A stretch of DNA of 64,000 nt from Escherichia sp. E1V33 (GCF_004211955.1 NZ_RHJI01000017.1:1-64000); one strand, 5' to 3'. Shown: positions 19,547 through 29,345, counted from the stretch's first letter. Notes: generated by a model from the sequence alone, not told the origin. Translations and numbers: made by a program.

Positions 19547-22243
19547 TTACTGCCAGCCGTAACGACGGCTATAAACCCCTTTCACCAACTGGGTTAACGT
19601 CATATACCCTGCCAGAATCGCAACCAGCCACGGGAAATAGCTTAACGGCAGCGCCTGCAGTTGCAAATAACCAGCCAGCGGCGAAAACGGCAACCCGATC
19701 CCGACAATCATCACGATCAATGTCATGACCATTAACGGCCACGACGCGCGGCTTTGAATAAACGGCACACGACGAGTGCGGATCATATGCACAACCAGCG
19801 TTTGCGACAGTAATCCCACCACAAACCAGCCCGACTGGAATAACGTTTGCGTTTCCGGCGTGTTGGCATGAAATACCCACCACATCAGGCAAAACGTCAG
19901 AATATCGAAGATCGAGCTGATTGGTCCGAAGAAGATCATAAAGCGGCCAAGATCCGCCGGATTCCAACGCTGCGGCTTTTGAATTTGCTCGTCATCAACG
20001 TTATCAAACGGGATCGCTACCTGCGATACATCGTACAGTAAGTTCTGGATCAGTAAGTGCAATGGCAACATCGGCAGGAAGGGCAAGAAAGCACTCGCCA
20101 CCAGCACGCTGAACACATTACCGAAGTTAGAACTCGCCGTCATTTTGATGTATTTCAGCATGTTGGCGAAAGTTCGGCGTCCTTCAATGACCCCCTCTTC
20201 CAGTACCATCAGGCTTTTTTCCAGCAAAATGATATCCGCCGCTTCGCGGGCAATATCTACCGCGCCGTCCACAGAAATGCCGATATCCGCAGCGCGTAAG
20301 GCAGGCGCATCATTAATACCATCGCCCATAAAGCCAACCACATGCCCTTCGCGCTTTAGCAAGGTCACGATGCGTTCTTTATGCATCGGCGTCAGGCGGG
20401 CAAACAGCGTGGTACGCTGCGCGAGATTTGCCAGTTCATCGTCAGATAGTGTTTCGATATCACTACCAATTACCACATCTCCCGCGTCCAGCCCCACTTC
20501 ATGGCACACTTTTGCCGCCACCAGTTCGCTATCGCCAGTAAGGATTTTTACGGTGATCCCACTCGCCTTTAACGCCTGCAGCGCCGGAGCGGTTGTCTCT
20601 TTTGGCGGATCAAGAAAAGCGATATACCCTTCAAGGATCAGGTCAGATTCATCAATCCGTTGGTAATCCCCTTCACGCGCTGGCAGGTATTTCGTCGCCA
20701 CCGCAACCACGCGCAGCCCCTGACGATTCAGCGTATCGGTTACCCGCTTAATCTTACGCAGCATGGTGTCATCAAGCGGCACAATCGCGCCATTGTGACG
20801 CACCTGCGAACACACATTGAGGATTTCCTGCAATGCGCCTTTGCACACCAGTTGATGGCGTTCGGCATTTTCTGCCACGACCACCGACATCCGACGACGC
20901 TCGAAATCAAAAGGAATTTCATCCACTTTCTGCCAACGGCTGGCCAGCGAGCGCGCTGACTCTTCATCTATACCTTCCAGCACCGCCGTATCAAGCAGGT
21001 TTTTAAGTCCAGTCTGGTAATGGCTGTTCAACCACGCGCTATGCAGCACGCGATCACTGGTTTTACCGGAGATATCAGTATGATTCTCCAGCACAATTTT
21101 ATCTTGCGTCAGGGTGCCTGTTTTATCAGTGCACAGAATATCCATTGCACCAAAGTTCTGAATAGCATCCAGATGTTTGACGATCACTTTCTGTTTCGAC
21201 AGTTTTACCGCACCACGCGCCAGCGTCGAGGTAACAATCATCGGCAACATTTCCGGCGTTAAGCCCACCGCTACTGAAAGCGCAAATAGTGCAGCTTCCC
21301 ACCAGTCGCCTTTGGTGTAACCGTTGATGAACAGCACCACGGGCGCCATCACCAGCATAAAGCGAATCAGCAGCATACTGACGCGGCTGATCCCTTGCTG
21401 AAAAGCATTCGGCTCGCTTTCCTGCTCGCTGACACGTCCTGCCAGTTGACCAAACCAGGTGTTAGCGCCAGTGGCAATCACCATTGCTTGCGCCGTGCCG
21501 CTCACCACGGTGGTCCCCATATAACACAGGGTATCGCACTCCAGCGGATTGCTGTGCTCTGGCTGGCGAGTGATTGCTGTTTTTTCAACGGGCAGAGACT
21601 CGCCGGTTAACGACGCCTGGGCGACGAACAGATCCCGCGCCTGCAAAATACGTAAATCTGCCGGGATCATATCTCCCGCAGCCAGTTTTATAATATCGCC
21701 GGGCACCAGCTGGTCGATCGGGATCTCCAGCCAGCCATTTTCGCCTTTGTCGTTAATTACGCGCAGCACCGTCGCAGTATTGCAGACCATCGCTTTCAGG
21801 GCATCTGCCGCTTTAGTGGAACGTGCTTCCTGAATAAAGTTCAGCAACGTAGAAATAGCGACCATTAGCGCGATAACGCCCGCGGCAAATAAATCTTCCG
21901 TGGCGTAAGAAATAGCGCCGAGGATCGTGAGCAAAATATTAAAGGGATTGCGATAGCAGACCCACAAATGTACCCACCACGGCGACGGTTGTTGTGCGGG
22001 TAATTTATTTTCACCATGTTGTTCGCGGGCAGATTCCACTTCCGCCTGATTTAACCCTTCCGGATGGGTGTCGAAGGTTTTCCATAGTTCCTTTTCTGGC
22101 AACACCGCCATTTTCAGACAATGCGTACTTAAGGACGGCGGGACCGCGGTATTCACTGTCTGCTGCGCGCCAGGCAATGGATCGCGATGGACCAGACGGG
22201 AAGGTAAATGGCGAATTAGTCGGGTAAAAATTTCTTTAAACAT
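19547..22243 (-). CDS. mgtA: Mg2+-importing P-type ATPase MgtA
   Basis: An 898-residue P3B-type ATPase that brings Mg2+ into the cell. An N-terminal cation-ATPase domain is followed by the TGES actuator motif (SLTGESLPVEK), the phosphorylation motif DKTGTLT near residue 373 and the hinge GDGINDAP near residue 640. There are about ten membrane helices. It has a long 5' leader with mgtL and a PhoP box. It converges with ridA and diverges from treR. Confidence 0.98.
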   Translation of the reverse strand: MFKEIFTRLIRHLPSRLVHRDPLPGAQQTVNTAVPPSLSTHCLKMAVLPEKELWKTFDTHPEGLNQAEVESAREQHGENKLPAQQPSPWWVHLWVCYRNPFNILLTILGAISYATEDLFAAGVIALMVAISTLLNFIQEARSTKAADALKAMVCNTATVLRVINDKGENGWLEIPIDQLVPGDIIKLAAGDMIPADLRILQARDLFVAQASLTGESLPVEKTAITRQPEHSNPLECDTLCYMGTTVVSGTAQAMVIATGANTWFGQLAGRVSEQESEPNAFQQGISRVSMLLIRFMLVMAPVVLFINGYTKGDWWEAALFALSVAVGLTPEMLPMIVTSTLARGAVKLSKQKVIVKHLDAIQNFGAMDILCTDKTGTLTQDKIVLENHTDISGKTSDRVLHSAWLNSHYQTGLKNLLDTAVLEGIDEESARSLASRWQKVDEIPFDFERRRMSVVVAENAERHQLVCKGALQEILNVCSQVRHNGAIVPLDDTMLRKIKRVTDTLNRQGLRVVAVATKYLPAREGDYQRIDESDLILEGYIAFLDPPKETTAPALQALKASGITVKILTGDSELVAAKVCHEVGLDAGDVVIGSDIETLSDDELANLAQRTTLFARLTPMHKERIVTLLKREGHVVGFMGDGINDAPALRAADIGISVDGAVDIAREAADIILLEKSLMVLEEGVIEGRRTFANMLKYIKMTASSNFGNVFSVLVASAFLPFLPMLPLHLLIQNLLYDVSQVAIPFDNVDDEQIQKPQRWNPADLGRFMIFFGPISSIFDILTFCLMWWVFHANTPETQTLFQSGWFVVGLLSQTLVVHMIRTRRVPFIQSRASWPLMVMTLIVMIVGIGLPFSPLAGYLQLQALPLSYFPWLVAILAGYMTLTQLVKGVYSRRYGWQ

Positions 22244-22507
22244 AGGGAGTCCCTCCGCACTGCCTGGAACAGTGCAGAAATGTCTTCAGGCGTGGCAAAG
22301 CCTTACCTGACGGTAATAAATCTGAGCGAGGACGTTAAAACGTCACGGCCTTACACATCCGGTAATGCCGTGCAAAGACAGGCTTACCGGAAAAGTTTTA
22401 ATCTCCAACGAGGGAGAGGCGTGGGATCAGGTTCCATATAACCTCCGGTAAGTGAAAAAAAGCGCCGCAAATAATAAGGAGAATCCAATAATATTCGTAG
22501 CATTTAT
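22244..22507 (-). promoter_or_regulatory. mgtA 5' leader (Mg2+/proline-responsive)
   Basis: About 264 nt of untranslated RNA between the predicted start (near 22507) and the mgtA ATG, which follows GGGA. It contains mgtL and several inverted repeats able to form alternative stems. In Escherichia and Salmonella this leader couples mgtL translation and Mg2+ level to Rho-dependent termination. Confidence 0.8.
22384..22437 (-). CDS. mgtL: mgtA leader peptide MgtL
   Basis: A 17-residue peptide, MEPDPTPLPRWRLKLFR, encoded in the mgtA leader with GGAGG before its ATG. The alternating Pro codons are the sensing part: slow translation there changes leader folding and lets mgtA transcription continue. 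From memory K-12 has Arg where this copy has Trp11. Too short for usual ORF calls. Confidence 0.9.
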   Translation of the reverse strand: MEPDPTPLPRWRLKLFR

Positions 22508-22513
22508 GCCGAT

Positions 22514-22548
22514 ATAATATCTGAAAGCAACTAAACCAACGATAAACC
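22514..22548 (-). promoter_or_regulatory. PhoP box and -10 of the mgtA promoter
   Basis: On the - strand GGTTTA-TCGTT-GGTTTA (22548-22532), a perfect direct-repeat PhoP box with 5-bp spacer. A TATTAT -10 element at 22519-22514 follows, 12 bp from the box, the standard layout of PhoP-activated promoters. Confidence 0.9.
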
Positions 22549-22621
22549 AGACTTTACCCATTGCTGAATGCGTGGGTAAAGTTAGGCTCAAATAATTAAA
22601 CGCAAATTACGGAACAACAGG

Positions 22622-23569
22622 ATGCAAAATCGGCTGACCATCAAAGACATCGCTCGCTTAAGCGGCGTAGGGAAATCCACGGTTTCCCGAGTGCTGAATA
22701 ACGAAAGCGGCGTGAGTCAGCACACGCGCGAGCGTGTGGAAGCCGTGATGAATCAGCATGGATTTTCCCCTTCCCGCTCCGCGCGCGCTATGCGTGGGCA
22801 AAGCGATAAAGTGGTTGCTATTATCGTCACCCGTCTGGATTCGTTATCAGAAAACCTCGCCGTTCAGACGATGCTGCCTGCATTCTATGAACAGGGTTAT
22901 GATCCGATCATGATGGAAAGCCAGTTTTCGCCGCAACTGGTTGCTGAACATTTGGGCGTTCTGAAACGTCGCAATATTGACGGAGTAGTGCTGTTCGGTT
23001 TTACCGGTATAACGGAAGAAATGTTAGCCCACTGGCAATCATCACTGGTGCTTCTGGCGCATGACGCAAAAGGTTTTGCTTCGGTCTGTTATGACGACGA
23101 AGGGGCGATTAAAATCCTGATGCAACGGCTATATGACCAGGGACATCGTAATATCAGTTATCTTGGCGTACCGCACAGCGACGTTACCACCGGTAAACGG
23201 CGTCACGAGGCTTATCTGGCATTCTGCAAAGCACATAAACTACATCCCGTCGCTGCCCTGCCCGGCCTCGCCATGAAGCAAGGTTACGAGAACGTGGCAA
23301 AAGTGATTACTCCTGAAACCACCGCGTTACTGTGCGCAACCGACACACTGGCGATCGGGGCATGTAAGTACCTGCAAGAGCAACGCGTCGACACCTTACA
23401 GTTGGCGAGCATCGGTAATACTCCATTGATGAAGTTCCTGCATCCGGAAATCGTCACCGTTGATCCAGGCTACGCCGAAGCCGGACGCCAGGCGGCCTGT
23501 CAGTTAATCGAGCAGATAAGCGGACGCAGCAAGCCTCAACAAATCATCATCCCAGCAGCCCTTTCCTGA
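22622..23569 (+). CDS. treR: Trehalose operon repressor TreR
   Basis: A 315-residue LacI-family repressor. The HTH is LTIKDIARLSGVGKSTVSRV (residues 4-23) with the hinge helix near 47-57, followed by a sugar-binding domain for trehalose-6-phosphate. The protein is intact, but its target operon is gone: treB is absent and treC survives only as a relic directly after the treR stop. It could still bind other operators, including its own. Small differences from K-12 are scattered through the effector domain. Confidence 0.95.
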   Translation: MQNRLTIKDIARLSGVGKSTVSRVLNNESGVSQHTRERVEAVMNQHGFSPSRSARAMRGQSDKVVAIIVTRLDSLSENLAVQTMLPAFYEQGYDPIMMESQFSPQLVAEHLGVLKRRNIDGVVLFGFTGITEEMLAHWQSSLVLLAHDAKGFASVCYDDEGAIKILMQRLYDQGHRNISYLGVPHSDVTTGKRRHEAYLAFCKAHKLHPVAALPGLAMKQGYENVAKVITPETTALLCATDTLAIGACKYLQEQRVDTLQLASIGNTPLMKFLHPEIVTVDPGYAEAGRQAACQLIEQISGRSKPQQIIIPAALS

Positions 23570-23577
23570 GCGGTTCC

Positions 23578-23711
23578 TTCTACCAGATTTATCCAAAGAG
23601 TATTGAGAACACTACTGGCAGCTACTGATGCATAGCTTTGAAGAAGCCTAACCAAAACTCTGTGCCATGACATTATGGTCTTTTGAAGCTGTCTGGCGGT
23701 TTCAGAAATAA
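23578..23711 (+). pseudogene. treC: Relic of treC (trehalose-6-phosphate hydrolase)
   Basis: The 5' piece reads FYQIYPKSIENTTGS, matching codons ~12-27 of TreC (IYQIYPKSFQDTTGS in K-12, from memory). It is fused out of frame to a 3' piece, YWQLLMHSFEEA-stop-PKLCAMTLWSFEAVWRFQK-stop, which matches the TreC C-terminus. The junction sits on ACTGGCAG, which would occur in both original places, so deletion between short repeats is likely. About 500 codons are missing. A second junction just after the treR stop removed treB and the treC start. An in-frame stop (TCA to TAA) and several substitutions show later decay. Confidence 0.82.
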
Positions 23712-23854
23712 TTCTTCTCCAGACCACGCTAAAGCGAGTATTTCCGGGGACTTACCGGGTAGCATATTGTTTTTGTTGATTTTATAACCAGAAAATCATT
23801 AAAAAATTTACACATCGCTCTAGCGCCCGCCATCCGTACTCTCTGCTTTTTACT

Positions 23855-23868
23855 TTGAGCTAAATCAA
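23855..23868. promoter_or_regulatory. FNR site upstream of nrdD
   Basis: TTGAGCTAAATCAA matches the FNR consensus TTGAT-N4-ATCAA with one mismatch. It suits an anaerobic ribonucleotide reductase operon. Confidence 0.75.
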
Positions 23869-23895
23869 AAAAATCGCAAACATCCTTAATGCAAA

Positions 23896-23942
23896 GCACT
23901 ATATATAGACTTTAAAATGCATCTCAACCCAATATGTTGTAT
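23896..23942. promoter_or_regulatory. Pair of NrdR boxes upstream of nrdD
   Basis: GCACTATATATAGACT (23896-23911) and ACCCAATATGTTGTAT (23927-23942) resemble NrdR boxes. They are 31 bp apart centre to centre, three helical turns, the usual NrdR spacing. NrdR represses nrd operons when dATP is abundant. Confidence 0.8.
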
Positions 23943-23991
23943 CCATCGTCTAAACTTGCAACAAGATACACACCAACAAAGCCGACACAAT

Positions 23992-24078
23992 TGTGGATAA
24001 AGCGAATTGGGATTGCAGTAAATCCCCGTAACAAGAGCTGAATAAACCGGGGCGCACTTCCCAACTTTCTGTGGATAA
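23992..24078. promoter_or_regulatory. Two perfect DnaA boxes upstream of nrdD
   Basis: TGTGGATAA, the complement of the strongest DnaA box TTATCCACA, occurs at 23992-24000 and 24070-24078, both in the same orientation. They lie between the NrdR boxes and the nrdD start codon. Confidence 0.6.
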
Positions 24079-24104
24079 CCTGTTCTTAAAAATATGGAGC
24101 GATC

Positions 24105-26243
24105 ATGACACCGCATGTGATGAAACGAGACGGCTGCAAAGTGCCGTTTAAATCAGAGCGCATCAAAGAAGCTATTCTGCGTGCAGCTAAAGCAGCGGAA
24201 GTCGATGATGCAGATTATTGTGCCACTGTTGCCGCTATCGTCAGCGAGCAAATGCAGGGGCGTAACCAGGTAGATATCAACGAAATCCAGACTGCCGTTG
24301 AAAACCAGCTGATGTCTGGCCCGTACAAACAACTGGCCCGTGCATATATTGAGTACCGTCACGATCGCGACATTGAACGCGAAAAACGCGGCCGTCTGAA
24401 CCAGGAGATCCGTGGTCTGGTCGAGCAGACTAATTCCTCGCTGCTCAATGAAAACGCGAATAAAGACAGTAAAGTCATTCCGACCCAGCGTGACCTGCTG
24501 GCCGGGATTGTGGCTAAACACTATGCACGTCAGCACCTGCTGCCGCGTGACGTGGTGCAGGCACATGAACGTGGTGATATCCACTACCACGATCTCGATT
24601 ACTCGCCGTTCTTCCCGATGTTCAACTGCATGTTGATCGACCTGAAAGGCATGCTGACTCAAGGCTTTAAGATGGGGAATGCCGAGATTGAACCGCCGAA
24701 GTCGATCTCTACAGCTACCGCAGTAACTGCGCAGATTATTGCTCAGGTCGCCAGTCATATTTATGGCGGTACCACCATTAACCGTATCGACGAAGTTCTG
24801 GCGCCGTTTGTCACCGCCAGCTACAACAAGCACCGTAAAACTGCGGAAGAGTGGAGCATTCCTGACGTCGAAGGTTACGCCAACTCTCGTACCATCAAAG
24901 AGTGCTACGACGCATTCCAGTCGCTGGAATATGAAGTAAATACCCTGCACACCGCCAACGGTCAGACGCCGTTTGTGACCTTTGGCTTTGGTCTGGGTAC
25001 CAGCTGGGAATCGCGCCTGATTCAGGAATCTATCCTGCGTAACCGTATCGCGGGCCTCGGTAAAAACCGTAAAACTGCAGTATTCCCGAAACTGGTTTTT
25101 GCGATTCGCGATGGCCTGAACCATAAAAAAGGCGATCCGAACTACGACATCAAACAGCTGGCGCTGGAGTGCGCGAGCAAGCGCATGTATCCGGATATCC
25201 TGAACTACGATCAGGTAGTGAAAGTCACCGGTTCGTTTAAAACTCCAATGGGTTGCCGGAGCTTCCTCGGCGTGTGGGAAGACGAAAACGGTGAGCAGAT
25301 CCACGATGGTCGTAACAACCTCGGTGTGATCAGCCTGAACCTGCCACGTATTGCTCTGGAAGCGAAAGGCGATGAAGCCACCTTCTGGAAGCTGCTGGAT
25401 GAACGTCTGGTGCTGGCGCGTAAGGCGCTGATGACCCGTATCGCCCGTCTGGAAGGCGTGAAAGCGCGCGTAGCGCCGATCCTCTATATGGAAGGTGCCT
25501 GCGGCGTACGTTTGAATGCCGACGATGACGTGTCTGAAATCTTCAAAAATGGTCGAGCGTCTATTTCGCTGGGTTATATCGGTATCCACGAAACCATTAA
25601 CGCGCTGTTCGGCGGCGAGCATGTTTACGACAACGAGCAGCTGCGTGCGAAGGGTATCGCGATTGTTGAGCGTCTGCGTCAGGCGGTGGATCAGTGGAAA
25701 GAAGAAACCGGTTACGGTTTCAGTCTCTACAGCACGCCGAGTGAGAACCTGTGCGACCGCTTCTGCCGTCTCGATACCGCTGAGTTTGGCGTGGTGCCTG
25801 GCGTGACCGATAAAGGTTACTACACCAACAGTTTCCACCTCGATGTGGAGAAGAAGGTGAACCCGTACGACAAGATCGACTTTGAAGCGCCTTACCCGCC
25901 GCTGGCGAATGGTGGTTTCATTTGCTACGGCGAGTATCCAAACATTCAGCACAACCTGAAGGCGCTGGAAGATGTCTGGGATTACAGCTATCAGCATGTA
26001 CCGTATTACGGCACCAACACGCCGATTGATGAATGCTACGAATGTGGCTTTACCGGCGAGTTTGAGTGCACCAGCAAAGGCTTCACTTGTCCGAAATGTG
26101 GTAACCATGACACCTCCCGTGTGTCGGTGACTCGCCGCGTGTGCGGATATTTAGGTAGCCCGGATGCGCGTCCGTTTAACGCCGGCAAGCAGGAAGAAGT
26201 TAAGCGCCGCGTTAAACATTTGGGAAATGGGCAGATAGGTTGA
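24105..26243 (+). CDS. nrdD: Anaerobic ribonucleoside-triphosphate reductase
   Basis: A 712-residue glycyl-radical enzyme that makes dNTPs without oxygen. An N-terminal ATP-cone (about residues 5-95) senses dATP/ATP. The zinc site CYECG...CPKCG lies near residues 643-665, and the radical Gly is in RVCGYLG near 681. NrdG installs the radical. Full length; GGAG is 8 nt before the ATG. Confidence 0.98.
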   Translation: MTPHVMKRDGCKVPFKSERIKEAILRAAKAAEVDDADYCATVAAIVSEQMQGRNQVDINEIQTAVENQLMSGPYKQLARAYIEYRHDRDIEREKRGRLNQEIRGLVEQTNSSLLNENANKDSKVIPTQRDLLAGIVAKHYARQHLLPRDVVQAHERGDIHYHDLDYSPFFPMFNCMLIDLKGMLTQGFKMGNAEIEPPKSISTATAVTAQIIAQVASHIYGGTTINRIDEVLAPFVTASYNKHRKTAEEWSIPDVEGYANSRTIKECYDAFQSLEYEVNTLHTANGQTPFVTFGFGLGTSWESRLIQESILRNRIAGLGKNRKTAVFPKLVFAIRDGLNHKKGDPNYDIKQLALECASKRMYPDILNYDQVVKVTGSFKTPMGCRSFLGVWEDENGEQIHDGRNNLGVISLNLPRIALEAKGDEATFWKLLDERLVLARKALMTRIARLEGVKARVAPILYMEGACGVRLNADDDVSEIFKNGRASISLGYIGIHETINALFGGEHVYDNEQLRAKGIAIVERLRQAVDQWKEETGYGFSLYSTPSENLCDRFCRLDTAEFGVVPGVTDKGYYTNSFHLDVEKKVNPYDKIDFEAPYPPLANGGFICYGEYPNIQHNLKALEDVWDYSYQHVPYYGTNTPIDECYECGFTGEFECTSKGFTCPKCGNHDTSRVSVTRRVCGYLGSPDARPFNAGKQEEVKRRVKHLGNGQIG

Positions 26244-26297
26244 TCTGCACTAAGCAAATGCCGGATGTGATGTGAAAGCGTCGCATCCCGCGTTGAT

Positions 26298-26383
<86 letters not shown>

Positions 26384-26432
26384 TTGATTGCCTGATACAG
26401 CCTACACGCGGACTGATAAGCCAGGCGAAATA

Positions 26433-26897
26433 ATGAATTATCATCAGTACTATCCTGTCGACATCGTCAACGGCCCCGGCACTCGTTGCACCCTGTTTGT
26501 CTCCGGGTGTGTTCATGAATGCCCCGGTTGCTATAACAAAAGCACCTGGCGGGTAAATTCCGGTCAGCCATTTACCAAAGAAATGGAAGACCAGATCATC
26601 AACGATCTGAACGACACTCGCATCAAACGCCAGGGTATTTCCCTCTCTGGCGGCGATCCGCTGCATCCGCAAAACGTGCCGGATATTCTGAAGCTGGTAC
26701 AACGCATCCGCGCCGAGTGCCCTGGTAAAGACATCTGGGTATGGACAGGCTATAAACTCGACGAACTCAACGCTGCGCAAATGCAGATTGTTGATTTGAT
26801 TAACGTGCTAGTCGACGGCAAATTTGTGCAGGATTTAAAAGACCCTTCCCTGATCTGGCGCGGCAGCAGCAATCAGGTGGTGCATCATTTGCGTTAA
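26433..26897 (+). CDS. nrdG: Anaerobic ribonucleotide reductase activase
   Basis: A 154-residue radical-SAM protein with the cluster motif CVHECPGC (CX3CX2C, about residues 26-33), binding a 4Fe-4S cluster that cleaves SAM to generate the NrdD glycyl radical. The ATG at MNYHQYYPVDIV gives the K-12 length. Its stop codon abuts, with no gap, the stop of a convergent antitoxin-like gene. Confidence 0.97.
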   Translation: MNYHQYYPVDIVNGPGTRCTLFVSGCVHECPGCYNKSTWRVNSGQPFTKEMEDQIINDLNDTRIKRQGISLSGGDPLHPQNVPDILKLVQRIRAECPGKDIWVWTGYKLDELNAAQMQIVDLINVLVDGKFVQDLKDPSLIWRGSSNQVVHHLR

Positions 26898-27137
26898 TCA
26901 CTCATCCAGTCGGACCTTAATGGCCTCTTGTGGGTTGGCCAGTCGTTCCCTGACAGTGCGTAACAAGGCTTCTTCACTATCACTGACAGTGAGCGTTTTT
27001 ACCGGCATTCGTCCATTTTCCGCAACGTACTGAAACAGCAGCCGTACGGCTTCAGTAGGCGTGATATTTAATTTTTCCAGCACCGCATAAGCCTCATTTT
27101 TCAGTTTGTCATCCAGGCGGACGTTAAGTGTGGCCAT
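26898..27137 (-). CDS. Orphan RelB/DinJ-family antitoxin
   Basis: A 79-residue protein with an N-terminal ribbon-helix-helix pattern (MATLNVRLDDKLKNEAYAVL, then ITPTEAVRLLFQYV) typical of RelB/DinJ antitoxins, and a charged C-terminal half that in such proteins wraps a toxin. No toxin gene follows: the coding region ends exactly where nrdG ends. A palindromic operator lies upstream and GGAGG precedes the start. It is not in this place in the K-12 map I recall. It is either a solitary antitoxin left after toxin loss or a repurposed regulator. Confidence 0.8.
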   Translation of the reverse strand: MATLNVRLDDKLKNEAYAVLEKLNITPTEAVRLLFQYVAENGRMPVKTLTVSDSEEALLRTVRERLANPQEAIKVRLDE

Positions 27138-27162
27138 TATGCCTCCGGTAATTATGAAAAGT

Positions 27163-27193
27163 GTAATGCATTATAGCATTACATATGCATTAC
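27163..27193. promoter_or_regulatory. Operator-like repeats of the RelB-type antitoxin
   Basis: GTAATGC (27163-27169) pairs with GCATTAC (27176-27182) as an inverted repeat, and GCATTAC recurs at 27187-27193. The array begins 26 bp upstream of the antitoxin ATG, as expected for autorepression by a ribbon-helix-helix dimer pair. Confidence 0.7.
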
Positions 27194-27328
27194 ATTCATT
27201 TCTGGAAAACGCCTCGCAAAAATGGCGCCGACACGCAGGAATATGCCGTAGTGAAAAGAGATTTTGCGGTGATTTTACGAAGGGAGACGAGAGCGTTGGG
27301 CGGCGATGCTTCACCGCCCAATGAGGAA

Positions 27329-27718
<390 letters not shown>

Positions 27719-27767
27719 TCACTTCCTTTTTTATTTACACTTCATCCTTCACACTGCCTCATCGACG

Positions 27768-27838
27768 GCTACGCTCATTCGCCCGAGTCACGTACTACGA
27801 GTACGCTCCCCGGCTCTCATTCACTTTCCGTCTCGATG
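27768..27838. repeat. Possible extragenic hairpin repeat
   Basis: GC-rich stretch between cybC and tldE with a perfect small palindrome CGTACT-ACG-AGTACG (27791-27805) and flanking complementary stretches. It resembles intergenic repeats seen in enterobacteria, but I cannot name the class. Confidence 0.35.
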
Positions 27839-27898
27839 CAGCGCGAATGATTTTGTGTAATTTTTTAGTTTATAGCGCGGCAGGTCGCGCCAGTTTTT

Positions 27899-29251
27899 TT
27901 ACTGCCCGGCGATTTTCATCTCCGGCAACAGCACAGAACCACACTGTATATTGCTGCGTGTTTCAATATCGTTACCGACGGTCACAATATTGCGCCACAT
28001 ATCTTTTAAATTACCAGCGATGGTGATTTCGCTAACCGGATACTGAATTTCGCCATTCTCTACCCAGAAGCCCGCTGCACCACGGGAATAATCACCGGTA
28101 ATGGCACTCACGCCCTGGCCCATCAATTCCGTCACCACCAGTCCAGTACCCATCTCTTTGAGCATTTGTTCGAAGCTTAGACCTTGTCCGGCAATGCGCC
28201 AGTTGTGAATACCGCCCGCGTGTCCGGTGCTTTTTAGCCCCAGTTTCCGCGCCGAGTAACTGGTCAACAGCCACTGAGTCAGGATGCCATCTTTAATAAT
28301 ATCGCGACGTTCGGTACGCACACCTTCGCTGTCGAATGGCGTAGATGCAAGCCCCTTCAGCAGGTGCGGATGTTCTTCAATAGTCAGCCAGTCCGGTAGA
28401 ATTTGTTTACCCAGCGAATCGAGCAGGAAGGTGGATTTACGGTAGACCGCACCACCAGCAATCGCCCCCACCAGATGACCGAACAGCCCGGTTGCCACTT
28501 CATTGGCAAAAATGACTGGCGCTTTCATAGTAGAGAGTTTACGCGGTGACAGGCGCGATAAGGTACGGCGAGCGCAGTCTGCGCCAACCCATTCTGGCGT
28601 TTGCAAATCGCCCATCGCACGACCAATGGTGTAAGCGTAATCACGCTCCATATCGCCATTTTCTTCGGCAATGACACAACTGGAGAGTGAATGACGCGTT
28701 GAGCAGTAGCCTTGCAACATACCGTGGCTATTGCCGAAAACTTTGACGCCGTAATGGCTGTTAAAACTGCCGCCTTCGGTGTTGGTAATGCGTTTATCCG
28801 CCTGTAATGCCGCCTGTTCAGCACGGGCCGCCAGTTCAATGGCTTCGTCCGGAGAAACTTCTGCGGGGTGGAATAAGTCAAGATCCGGCGCGTCGAAAGC
28901 CAGCAGTTCTTTGTCTGCCACGCATGCATACGGATCTGGCGAAGTGTAACGCGCAATATCCAGCGCCGCCTGTACAGTGCGGGCAATGGCTTGCGGACTT
29001 AGATCGGTGGACGATGCACTACCTTTACGGTTCTGATGATAAACGGTTATCCCCAGTGCGCCATCGCTATTGAATTCGACATTCTCCACTTCGCCATATC
29101 GCGTGCTAACGCTAATGCCGGTGGTCTTGCTGACGGCAACTTCCGCACCGTCCGATTTGCCTGAGGCCAACTCCAGCGCAGTCGAAACTGCTTCTTCCAG
29201 AATCTTGCGCTGCGCTTCAACTTGAGAGATTACTTTCATTGCAAGTGCCAT
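27899..29251 (-). CDS. tldE: Metalloprotease subunit TldE (PmbA)
   Basis: A 450-residue subunit of the TldD-TldE heterodimeric metalloprotease, which trims microcin B17 precursor and degrades CcdA. TldE lacks the HExxxH metal site of TldD, and none is seen here. The [11 protein letters not shown] block is typical of the C-terminal half. Divergent from darP. Confidence 0.96.
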   Translation of the reverse strand: MALAMKVISQVEAQRKILEEAVSTALELASGKSDGAEVAVSKTTGISVSTRYGEVENVEFNSDGALGITVYHQNRKGSASSTDLSPQAIARTVQAALDIARYTSPDPYACVADKELLAFDAPDLDLFHPAEVSPDEAIELAARAEQAALQADKRITNTEGGSFNSHYGVKVFGNSHGMLQGYCSTRHSLSSCVIAEENGDMERDYAYTIGRAMGDLQTPEWVGADCARRTLSRLSPRKLSTMKAPVIFANEVATGLFGHLVGAIAGGAVYRKSTFLLDSLGKQILPDWLTIEEHPHLLKGLASTPFDSEGVRTERRDIIKDGILTQWLLTSYSARKLGLKSTGHAGGIHNWRIAGQGLSFEQMLKEMGTGLVVTELMGQGVSAITGDYSRGAAGFWVENGEIQYPVSEITIAGNLKDMWRNIVTVGNDIETRSNIQCGSVLLPEMKIAGQ

Positions 29252-29345
29252 AATGTAGAGAGTTTCTCTGAAGTCTAACAGAGAACCGTTTTTCAGTGCG
29301 CATCTTAACTGGTAACATTAGCCTCTTTTTTTTAAGGAGCCTGAC

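Noticed and set aside
23536-23727. 63-codon minus-strand ORF in the treR-nrdD gap
   Set aside because: It covers the treC relic in the wrong direction and has no ribosome binding site.
24153-26108. Long open frame antisense to nrdD (651 codons)
   Set aside because: Shadow of the strongly codon-biased nrdD gene; no ribosome binding site or domain.
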